Source: Mytilus trossulus (taxonomy: Eukaryota; Mollusca; Bivalvia; Mytilida; Mytilidae). From it: a DNA stretch of 64,000 bases. The stretch spans positions 46,954,448 through 47,018,447 of the forward strand of contig NC_086383.1 of the NCBI RefSeq assembly GCF_036588685.1, read 5' to 3'. The notes beneath the pieces were generated by a model. The model was given only the letters and a program-made list of their open reading frames with translations. It did not search any database and was not told the origin of the DNA. Shown in pieces: positions 47,905-57,129 of this stretch; position 1 is the first letter of the stretch, and every line of letters starts with the position of its first letter. The position numbers and the translations under genes were made by a program.

Positions 47905-48160
47905 TCATATTTCATATATATCAAGGGTAATTAATGTTTCAATCTACAGTAAAACGTATAATCACAAAAATACTGAACTTAGAGGAAAATCAATTCGGAA
48001 AGTCCATAATCACATGGCAAAATCAAATAACAAAACGCATCAAAAACGAATGGACAAGAACTGTCATATTCCTGACTTGGTACGCAGGCATTTTCAGATG
48101 TAGAAAATGGTGGATAAAACCTAACTGTCTATATCATTTATTTACCTTCTGAACATAATT
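47905..48160 (+). repeat. Bivalve interspersed repeat (aaaatactgaacttagaggaaaa)
   Basis: Contains atactgaacttagaggaaaa, aacgaatggacaagaactgtc and cctgacttggtacgcaggca. A second diverged copy is at 53025-53180. I recognise it as common in bivalve genomes. The 72-codon frame here is a reading of it. Confidence 0.7.
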
Positions 48161-48262
48161 ATAAAAATAATTTACATATTTTTTTCTTATCCAATTGTTT
48201 GCATAATTATATTCTTTTTTTCTCAATTCAATTTTTTATTGCCATAATAGTTATCTAAGGTA

Positions 48263-48555
48263 ACAGGGTTATAATTTAATACGCCAGACGCGCGTTTCGT
48301 CTTCATAAGACTCATCAGTGACACTCAGATCAAAATAGTTATAAAGCCAAACAAAGTACAAAGTTTAAAAGCACTAAGGGACCCAACATTCAAAAAAGTT
48401 GTGCCAAAAACAGCTAAGGTAATCTATTCCTGGGATAAGAAAATCCTTATTTTATCGAAAAATTAAAAGTTTTGTAATAGAAATTTATTAGGTGTAAATA
48501 GTTATCAAAGGTACTAGTATTATGATTTAGTACGCCAGATGCGCGTTTCATCTAC
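48263..48555 (+). repeat. Bivalve repeat (cgccagacgcgcgtttcgtc) copies
   Basis: acgccagacgcgcgtttcgtc at 48281 and again as acgccagatgcgcgtttcatc near 48530, with actcatcagtgacactcagatc and tattcctgggataagaaaatcc between. The second copy is interrupted after ctacataa by the element at 48556-48959 and resumes at gactcataagtgacgctc. Confidence 0.75.
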
Positions 48556-48959
48556 ATAAAGTTCAAGTCACACTGTCACATTTTACTACTTTTTTTAAAT
48601 GCTACGTTTCAACTACGTTTTGAATAAAAATGTTCCGTTATTTCGAAAGCTATGTTTTACTACGTTTGTGCTACGTTCTTATCAAGTTTTGCTACGTATT
48701 AGTACGTGTAGACCCACGTTTCCATCACGTTTCGATACGTAGTTACCACGTTTTGTTACGTTAGCTTTGATATGTATTCACTAGGTTTCTTCTTGGTTTA
48801 AATTTTCACTACGTTTGTTGTTGTTTCCAAAACATACGGGGCAGGTCCCGTTTTTAACAACGTATCACTACTTTTCGATACGTTTCGTTACGTATATTCC
48901 CGTTTCGCTACGCTTTCAAAACGTAGTAAAACGTAGCTCGTGAAACATGACTGGGCTTT
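48556..48959. mobile_element. ~0.4-kb ACGTTT-rich insertion
   Basis: It splits the bivalve repeat (ctacataa ... gactcataagtgacgctc), which gives its borders. The ends are roughly inverted (aaagttcaagtcacactgtc versus aaagcccagtcatgtttcac on the opposite strand). The interior is made of some 30 diverged copies of a tacgttt/aaacgta motif in both orientations (ctacgtttcaactacgtttt; gatacgtttcgttacgtata). There is no open frame. It is a MITE-like element of unknown family. Confidence 0.6.
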
Positions 48960-49550
48960 AGACTCATAAGTGACGCTCAGATCAAAACAGTTATAAATCC
49001 AAACAAGTACAGAGTTGAAGAGCATTAAGACCCCAAAATTCAAAAAAAAATTGTGCCACTTACGGCTAAGGTAATCTATTCCTGGGATAAAAAAATCCTA
49101 AGGTTATCAAAAAAATATAATTTTTTGTAACAGGGAATTTGTAGACGAAACACGTGTCTGGCGTATATACTAAATTTAGTCCTGGTATCTATGATGAGTT
49201 TATTTATAAAAATGATCATATAATTGATATTCATGTCAACACCGAAGTGCTGACTACCGGGTTGATAATACATTACGGGACGAAACGTCCATCAGCAGTG
49301 CCATCTATCCAGTGGTGTAAATAGTTATAAAAGGTACCAGGAATATAATTTAATACGACAGACACGCGTTTGTCTACAATAAGACACATCAGTGACGCTC
49401 GGATCAAAATAATTAAAAAGCCAAACTTGTCAGAGATGTGATGATATTTTTTATTTCACCAAATTTGTCAATGCTTTTTACGGAATATCATTAATGTATT
49501 GAAACATTTTACACAGTGTCAACAGTTGTAGTTTTGCCAACATGATTTAC
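48957..49550 (+). repeat. Bivalve repeat, left member of a near-identical pair
   Basis: ctttagactcataagtgacgctcagatc through gtagttttgccaacatgattt. Near-identical to 51261-51852. Contains gtagacgaaacacgtgtctgg, tgtcaacaccgaagtgctgac and gacgaaacgtccatcagcag, the usual blocks of this bivalve family. No target duplication around this copy. Confidence 0.85.
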
Positions 49551-49749
49551 TGAAATGTAAACCTAGAAATATTCTGGGTATTCCTAAATGGGAGATTATA
49601 GGAAGAACAATGAAATTAGCTATCTAAAGTCATTAAACTGTTTTGTTACATTCGATTTTATCAAATGTTTTCATGGTGTTAAAATTTGTAATAAACAATT
49701 CCGGTCCCTCATCTCTTTATGTAGACTTGTACTTTTTTTATCTTTTCAG

Positions 49750-49916
49750 CTGGTGCTATTCTAAGTGGAATGGCTGTTATGGTGTGGTACTATTTTGACA
49801 TTGATAAAACATACTCATTGGACTGGTCTTTCTATGTAGCGGCGTCTGGTGGTGGCCTTGCTTTTATAACTTTCTGTATTATGATTGTGTATATATTTGC
49901 ACTGGCGTTTGAATGA
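49750..49916 (+). CDS. Claudin/PMP22-like four-TM protein, exon 3 (terminal)
   Basis: Acceptor cttttttatcttttcag ends at 49749; the stop TGA is at 49914-49916. The exon begins by completing the split codon, reading AGAILSGMAVMVWYYFDI (end of TM3), then KTYSLDWSFYVAASGGG (the SLDWSFY motif resembles the second extracellular loop to TM4 entry of claudins), then TM4 (LAFITFCIMIVYIFALAF) and a very short tail ending E. It lacks the PDZ-binding YV end of vertebrate claudins. An ATTAAA-like signal occurs near 50010. The exon lies between two near-identical 0.6-kb repeats (48957-49550 and 51263-51848). Confidence 0.8.
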
Positions 49917-51250
49917 TATTGCCTTAAAAGATCATAGTATGGTATACCATCAATACATTCATCAATTATATGTTAATAATACTAAAACGAAAATGATGTA
50001 CATTTTCATCATTAAAACATTAAAGTTCAGTCTTGAGTGATGAAAAACTGTTATAACCTGTACACAATTACAATATATACCAAGGGACTATGTACCGATA
50101 GTACGCTTTTGTGCAATATTTGAAAGCATATTCACAATTTATACGGAAACTGGCCTTCTTTATATATCTTCCTTGCATGTTCAGAAAAAAAAATAGATTT
50201 CAATTTAGAGCTTGATAACCATTGGTACAATTTTGTCCTGAAGTGAGATCCTTTATGTTATAACGTATTTTTATGCCAAATATTGTGGTGAAAGTATGAT
50301 GTCAAATATCGCAATCGAATATCAAAATGCCGAAAATCAAATTTCTCAAAATTTCTCAAAATTTTATTAAATGTTATAAAGTATGAAAATAATATTGCCA
50401 AATCGCTCTATTTGTCAATTACATTCCAATAACGGGACCAGCGCAGCACTGAATCTCATTTTCGTCAATAATGCACTATCTATTTTCATACTACAAATGA
50501 CCACTTTGGAATCAGAAGTTCAAAGATATAAAATCTGCAAGCTCAGTAATGCCAAAATAAACTATTCCACAGTTCAGTATCTACAACAAAGTATTATAAC
50601 AGTATATAATAAGCCACAACGGAAATTTAACGTAAAATATATTAAGTTAAATATCAGTAGTATCTCGGACAAGTTATATGGTGGACGATCGACTTTTTAC
50701 AAATAAAAATGTCCCTTGGAAATATGCAATTTGTGGAAAATCATGAAGCTTATACTATAGGTATACCCCTTTTGCGTTCAAAATAATTATCTGGAGTTAT
50801 TTCATGAGGAACGTTCAAAGCGAAACTATGTGAACGTCAAGGACGTGTAAGTATCGAAACTCGTTAAAACTCAAAATTATTAATCGTAGATGTTAAGTTC
50901 CGCATTCTCAACATAACATTAATTGTACATCTGTTTAAGATTTCTAAATTGTCATAATTGTCTTCGAATATAATATAGTGTTATAATTGGGTGTGAATGT
51001 CTTTTCTTAGCGTTAAATCATTGAAATTCAATGAATTATGAAGGGTGGCATGAAGGAATTAAATTTTAAGCCACTCTTCTTTTGCAGCCAAAAACAATAT
51101 TAAAACTTACCAATTTATATGGTTCCAAAAAAAAAATCTAGATTTCTAATTGAATTTAAGGGGTATATTATATGAATCCGTCTTTGTAAAAACGTACTAA
51201 TTCAACCAAGCCACACATCGTAGTAATATTTTTTACTAATAACAAAATCT
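49917..51250. other. 3' region of the claudin-like gene and intergenic DNA
   Basis: 3' untranslated sequence, then AT-rich DNA. A 107-codon frame with a proper ATG at 50383-50706 is the longest open frame here, but it has no recognisable domain, signal or splice context; I do not call it a gene. A (aaatttctcaaa) duplication lies at 50338-50360. Confidence 0.4.
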
Positions 51251-51262
51251 ATTTGCGGAACT

Positions 51263-51848
51263 TTAGACTCATTAGTGACGCTCAGATCAAAACAAATATA
51301 AATCCAAACAAGTACAGAGTTGAATAGCATTAAGACCCCAAAATTCAAAAAAAATTGTGCCACTTACGGCTAAGGTAATCTATTCCTGGGATAAAAAAAT
51401 CCTAAGGTTATCAAAAAAATATAAATTTTTGTAACAGGAAATTTGTAGACGAAACACGTGTCTGGCGTATATACTAAATTTAGTCCTGGTATCTATGATG
51501 AGTTTATTTATAAAAATGATCATATAATTGATATTCATGTCAACACCGAAGTGCTGACTACTGGGTTGGTAATACATTACGGGACGAAACGTCCATCAGC
51601 AGTGCCATCTATCCAGTGGTGTAAATAGTTATAAAAGGTACCAGGAATATAATTTAATACGACAGACACGCGTTTGTCTACAATAAGACACATCAGTGAC
51701 GCTCGGATCAAAATAGTTAAAAAGCCAAACTTGTCAGAGATGTGATGATATTTTTTATTTCACCAAATTTGTCAATGCTTTTTACGGAATATCATTAATG
51801 TATTGAAACATTTTACACAGTGTCAACAGTTGTAGTTTTGCCAACATG
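51263..51848 (+). mobile_element. 586-bp repeat copy with 12-bp target duplication
   Basis: Near-identical to 48959-49546. It is flanked by atttgcggaact on both sides (51251-51262 and 51849-51860). Some of those bases are also present at the edges of the other copy, so the safely assigned duplication is 8 to 12 bp. This size suggests copying through an RNA intermediate by a LINE-type machinery rather than a cut-and-paste transposon. Confidence 0.75.
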
Positions 51849-52029
51849 ATTTGCGGAACTCGAATATGGAAAATACATTTGGACACTATACATTGCTCCA
51901 ATCCTCGTGCGTGTATCCTGTGAATCCTTAGGGTAAGTACTGATTGGCATATCGATTTTGATGATTGAAACCAAGCTTGAAAATACGGGAAATCAAATGA
52001 GTTACTGTTATGCGACATCAGCATTGTTG

Positions 52030-52600
52030 TGGATTAAAATAGACAGTGCCTTTTGTTAGCTATTAGTCATGTGTTTCTTTGTCTAATATGTTCTCATATT
52101 TATTTGTATTGTAGTCCTGTAATATTATGTTGTCATTTTAATGTTATATTTAACATTGCCATTAAAGCGGGAGGTTTGGCATGTCACAAAACCAGGTTCA
52201 ACCCAACATTTTTTTCTTTTTAAAAAGATGTCCTGTACCAAGTCAGGAATATGGCCATTGTTATATTAAAGTTCGTTTCTGTGTGTGTTACATTTTAGCG
52301 TTGTGTTGTTTGTTTTCTCTTATATTTGAGTGTGAATTCACATTACTATAAGACTTTTTGGATTTTGTCTAATGCTAGGTCCGTTTCTGTGTGTATTACA
52401 TTTCAATGTTGTGTCGATATATCTAATGCGTTTCTCTCAGTTTTAGTTTGTTACCCCGATTTTGTTTTTTGTCAATCGATTTACGAGTTTTTACAGCGGT
52501 ATACTACTGCTGCATATATTCCTTATATCAGCAACAATAGCAGGGACAGTTCAATTAAGTGGGATAACTTCAGTCTGAGAAAGCGAACAAACTAGGTTTA
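52030..52600 (+). repeat. Bivalve interspersed repeat (tcctgtaccaagtcaggaat)
   Basis: Contains ggaggtttggcatgtcacaa, tcctgtaccaagtcaggaat, gtttctgtgtgtgttacatt, ctcagttttagtttgttacc and acagcggtatactactgctg, in the usual order for this bivalve family. The 89-codon frame at 52326 is a reading of it. Confidence 0.7.
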
Positions 52601-53009
52601 TCAAACTTGACATAAAATATATTTTGATAACTTTTAATGCTTATATTTAACATTTTTAACATATGCAGTTGGTTACTGTTATTGTATTCATACGACATTA
52701 AATAATTATCCAAATAAATGTTATCTGTTTCAACTCAATATAATTGAATTTCTTCTATCATCTTTTTGATTGAAAAGAAATTGAACAACCAAATTATACA
52801 TAATCAGCCATACGAGATGATACAGTATCTTTAAATAAACCCCATGTTTGCATAATGATGTAGTTTACATAATTTTAATTTATATTTTTTTACTGTTGAC
52901 ATAGAATCATTTTCAAAACAGCGTGGACAAGAATATTTCTTGGCCCGCTCAGGTTATCAATTTACTGGGTTAGATTAGGTGTTACGTTCGTCTGTAACGC
53001 GAACTTGTC

Positions 53010-53345
53010 AGGTCGTATGTGTAAAAAGTAAAATTACAAAAATACTGAACTCAGAGGAAAATCAAATCGTAAAGTCCCAATCACATGGCAAAATCAAATG
53101 GCAAAACACATAAAAAACGAATGGACAACAACTGTCAGATTCTTGACTTGGTACAGGCATTTTCAAATGTAGATTTTTTTTTATATTGATTAGACCGCTG
53201 GTTTTCCCGTTTGAATGGTTTTACACTAGTAATGTTGGGACCCTTTATAGCTTGTTGTTCGGTGTGAGCCAATGCTCAATGTTGAAGGCCGTATATTGAC
53301 CTATAGGGCCCCTACCAGACTGAGTGAGCTTACATCACTGTTGTC
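53010..53345 (+). repeat. Bivalve interspersed repeats, two adjacent types
   Basis: 53025-53180 is a diverged second copy of the 47905 repeat (atactgaactcagaggaaaa; ttcttgacttggtacaggca). 53195-53310 holds another common bivalve block (ccgtttgaatggttttacac; gttcggtgtgagccaatgct; gaaggccgtatattgaccta). Confidence 0.7.
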
Positions 53346-53699
53346 GATAGCCAATGACAAACACGTTAAAGATAAATGACTCAGTATTATTACCTTTTTT
53401 GAAGAAAACAAATTATATTCAATATTTTTGCAACGTTCGTATTTATTGTATCAAGAACAGATTATTAAGTTTTATCATATACTGAGCATTGATATGATAG
53501 GTTTTGTATATGTGCAATGGTCGGAAGTGCACAAGCCATTATGTCCCACCCGGGCTGATAACCCATATCAGGGGACTCTCGTGCACAAAACCCATAACAG
53601 TGCCTTTCGTGCAAGTTACTTCTGGTATTTCCGGTATAGGTTGTTTACTTTTCCCTTGTGACGACGTCAAAATTTACGGGATCTTTTGTGGGGATAGTT

Positions 53700-53885
53700 T
53701 AGTTAAGAAATAATTCATGGGGGCTTCAATATATCGTGATTTTACCACGGGTTGGCCCTTTCTGACAAATATTTTACCCTGAACGTTAGCGAGGGGTAAA
53801 ATATCGGCATAAAGGGACAACCCGTGGTATAATCTAGATATATTCAAGCCCACATAAATTATTTCGATTCTAATATGACATATAC
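53700..53885. mobile_element. Hairpin MITE-like element
   Basis: Imperfect inverted halves: gaaataattcatgggggctt pairs with aagcccacataaattatttc, and accacgggttggccctttct with gggacaacccgtggt; the centre is near 53785. The open frames at 53504 and 53674 overlap it and are not genes. Confidence 0.7.
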
Positions 53886-54700
53886 GGCAATTCTTTTGGA
53901 TCAAAGCTCTCGAGGTGGAGGCACATATTTGCCGTTCCCATAAATAAACGCACTATTAAATTGACGTAAAAGAACGGAGCAAACTGAATTAGTGACATGT
54001 TTTAACTTTTTAAAAATAAACGTATTAAGATAGTTTTTGGATGAATTTAAATGAAAATTTACTTATAAGTCTAACATGTATAAAAAAATGGCTTATACCA
54101 CATTATAGCATCGTTTGTTCAAACAGTGTCATTTTCTGGGTTACTATTTTCTTTCTTTCTTTCTTTCTTTTGTTTGTTTGTTTGTTTTTAATTGTTTGCA
54201 GATTTTTTTTTTAGTGTGGGTGATTCGGTCAATTTCTGATTTATTGTTTTCAATTTGTGCATTTATGCTTCCTTCCTATGATGATTTTTTTCTTCAAAAC
54301 ATGAACAGATCTGGTCATTAGCTTACTATATACTGACTGTATACTAACTGTAAACTATTAATTCTTCCTTTTTTATTATCTACATAATGTATACTCATAA
54401 AACATTGTTTCTTCACATATTACACAGTGGTACATGTATCAAATGTAGACATATTTTTGTAGTTGGTAATATTCAGACTTTTTAATCGGACGTTAGTAGA
54501 AGAATTTCAATATTTGAAAAATATATTCTTTTTTCCGCGGTTAATATCGCTGTAAAGGAGAATTTTTACCTCTCGTTAAATTTCGTTACCTCTTATTCAT
54601 TTACTTTCATTAATTTGCTTAAATTACCATTGTAAACTTGTATTTTAATGACTGCAATATAAAGAGTCTAAAACACCAACAAATCATAAAAGATTCCATA
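53886..54700. other. Intergenic, simple repeats only
   Basis: A tttc and ttgt/tttg simple repeat at 54146-54192 creates the false frame at 54115-54321. Nothing else recognised. Confidence 0.5.
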
Positions 54701-54944
54701 GAAGATATCTCATGCAATCGGTTCAGGAATATAGACAAATAATTACATTAGATGTAAGTTTCATTATAATACGTTATTCTGATTGGCTAACATGTTATTC
54801 CGTAAACAATTGCATCAGACAATAACATTTATCATGCATGATGACACGAGGTCCCACAAAAAAGTGCACAGGTGAATTATATAAAACTGGATAAAAATCG
54901 TGTTTTCATGATTTTAGCTTAAAAAAATGTAATTATAAGTATTG

Positions 54945-55090
54945 AATACTTCTTTTTGAAACTTTATAGGGTTGTAAAAGCGTTGACCGTGCGTACATTT
55001 TTAGAATGAAGCGCTTCCGCGCTTCATACAAAATGTACTTCGGTCAACGCTTTTACCACCCAATAAATTTACAAAAAGAAGCATTCAATT
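54945..55090. mobile_element. Inverted-repeat element with gcgcttccgcgcttc core
   Basis: gaatacttctttttgaaact pairs with the reverse of aaaaagaagcattcaattc, and gtaaaagcgttgaccg with cggtcaacgcttttac; inside is the palindromic gaagcgcttccgcgcttc. The whole is a hairpin of about 145 bp. Confidence 0.75.
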
Positions 55091-55094
55091 CTTA

Positions 55095-55228
55095 ATTATT
55101 GAACATTGACTTGACATGTCAACGATATAAGGATGAGGCTTAGAAACGGGGAAATGCAAGGCTGTGCCGAGCATTTTCCCCGTTTCGGGCCGAATCCTTA
55201 TATCGTTGATAATTCAAGTCAATGCACT
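55095..55228. mobile_element. Inverted-repeat element (hairpin, ~134 bp)
   Basis: attgacttgacatgtcaacgatataaggat pairs with atccttatatcgttgataattcaagtcaat, and cggggaaatgc with gcattttccccg. It is directly adjacent to the previous hairpin. Confidence 0.75.
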
Positions 55229-55339
55229 ATTATTGTGTTTATACTGCAATCTAAAAAAACATTTTCAATTGTTGTTTAGTGTGTTAATGTTATTTATTCG
55301 ATTTAAATATTGGGGAAAATCCTCCTTTTAAAAGGCCTC

Positions 55340-56170
55340 ATATCACACAGGCAGAGAAATATACAACACGATGAAATGTACATCATTACCTGTTGAAAAC
55401 TGTAATCAATTGTGAACGAATTCCTTTGTTTACAGACTAAAATATCAACAATAAACATAAAACATCATGATATGTAGGTTGCAAACAAAATATATTAATA
55501 AGTGAAATGTGTTTTCCCAAAATTTTTAAAAGAAACAAGTTTGAGTCGTTAAACGCATCGTTGTTTACATTGGAAACAAAAACAGGTTGAAGAGGTCGTA
55601 TGAATAATTAAATATAATTTCAACAATTTCTATCTAAATATTCATGAGGAAAAGTGATATCAGGTCAGTGACTGTATATGAAATAGAAATATACGCTCAA
55701 CGTATTTTGACTGCTCAAATAGAACGAGTGCAGTACTTATAAAACACAATAAAATGTATATTACCTGTTGAAACCCACAATCGATGGTGAACGAAGTTGT
55801 TTTAAAATGAACTCAAATATCAACAATAATCATAAAACATAATGATCTATAGTTTGCAAACCAAAATATTAACAAGTGAATTACATTTTTTTTTCTCGAA
55901 AAATTTCAAAAGAAATAAGTTCGAGTCGTAGTATACATTGGAAACAAGAACAGGTCTTTTGTGGATAGTTGTCTCATTGGCAATCATACCACATCTTCTT
56001 TTTTATATGGATAGGTCGTATGAATAATTTATTATAATTTTGGCAATTTCTATTTAAATCTTCACGAGGAAAAGTGATATCAGGTCAGTGACTGTATATG
56101 CCATAGAAATATACGGTCAACGCATGTTGACTGCTAATATAAAACGAGGGCAACTACTTATAAATAATAG
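55340..56170 (+). repeat. Tandem duplication of a ~400-bp unit
   Basis: Two diverged copies (about 55360-55740 and 55740-56165) share ttacctgttgaaa, atatcaacaataa.cataaaac, cattggaaaca..aacagg and gaggaaaagtgatatcaggtcagtgactg. The second copy has gained a fragment of a common bivalve repeat at 55950-56005 (gtggatagttgtctcattgg; catcttctttttt). No gene. Confidence 0.75.
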
Positions 56171-56354
56171 TATTTCGTTTGATGTGTTTTATCTTTTGAT
56201 TTTACCATTTGATTAGGGGCTTTTTTGAACCGTTTTGAATTTTCATCGGAGTTCGATATTTTTGTAATTTTACCTTTTTATCCCGTAGACAATTTTACTG
56301 ATCTATTACGAAACAACCTTTCGTTTTTTTCTTCTTAAATTCTGCAATGAATTC

Positions 56355-56545
56355 ATCAAATAAACTCATCATAGATACCAGGATTACATTTTGTATTTAC
56401 ACCAGACGCGCGTTTCGTCTACAAAAGACTCATCAGTGACGCTCGATTAAAAAGGCCACATAAAGTACGAAAATGAGCACTTGGGACCAACATTCCTAAA
56501 AGTTTTGCCAAATACAACTAAGGTAATATATTCCTGGGTTAGAAA
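56355..56545 (+). repeat. Bivalve repeat (cgcgtttcgtctacaaaag)
   Basis: caccagacgcgcgtttcgtc, aagactcatcagtgacgctc and aaggtaatatattcctgggtt in the usual order. It lies in the 3' flank of the minus-strand claudin-like exon. Confidence 0.75.
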
Positions 56546-56802
56546 AGCGTAAATGTGTTGTCTTTATAATTATATATTTACACGGCTTATACATTACCAA
56601 TATTTATGGATGGATTATTGTATTGAAAAAAAAATCCCCTAACATGCATTAAATCTAATTTAGTATTATTGCAATCATATTAGTTCTCTACTTCAAATGT
56701 CAACACTTCCTGAAGAACATCTTGAGGTGAATCGTAGAATTGTTTTTTCGCTCCTTTATCGGTCGATTAATATCGCATTCGAAAAAGATACACGTAATAT
56801 AA

Positions 56803-56993
56803 CTAATGGTAAACAGCTAGATAGAGATGAATGATAAACATAATAGACGTTACAAGAGCAAGTATTCCCCCTACTCCACATAAGTAAAATGTCCATCCGA
56901 CATAATTGAAAGCCTGACTGGCTGTTGTTTTTGTCAGCGCAGACTCCACTGCAACTCCTATCATAAGTCCATTTACTGATAAGATGAAGAAAG
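56803..56993 (-). CDS. Claudin/PMP22-like protein, terminal exon (partial gene)
   Basis: A minus-strand exon too short to stand out as an open frame. Acceptor ccattatttttcag directly precedes 56993, and the stop TAG is at 56803-56805. After two bases completing a split codon it reads FFILSVNGLMIGVAVESALT (end of a TM segment), TASQAFNYVGWTFYLCGVGG (the F.Y.GWTFYL pattern is the claudin-like entry to TM4), GGILALVTSIMFIIHLYLAV (TM4) and ends YH. Layout, length (about 62 aa) and phase-1 acceptor match exon 3 of the gene at 32679-49916, so I take it as a paralogue or family member arranged tail to tail with it. The earlier exons must lie beyond 64000, since 57130-64000 is minisatellite. Similarity to the first gene is structural rather than high in identity. 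Confidence 0.68.
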
Positions 56994-57129
56994 CTGAAAA
57001 ATAATGGTCTGTATAATTATTACATTTTATTATGGCAAATAAAAATGTAAGATAACAAAATAATTAAATATGTAACTTAAAACAAATGTGTTGTGTTAAA
57101 TAAACAAAAATAAAGAAATTAGCTTTTGT

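Noticed and set aside
50383-50706. 107-codon open frame as a gene
   Set aside because: It has an ATG but an ordinary AT-rich composition, no recognisable motif, and lies in the 3' flank of the claudin-like gene.
48957-51852. LTR retrotransposon formed by the two 0.6-kb direct repeats
   Set aside because: The DNA between them contains a host exon and no gag/pol or primer-binding signals; only the right copy has a target duplication.
52326-52595. 89-codon plus-strand frame
   Set aside because: A reading of a common bivalve interspersed repeat.
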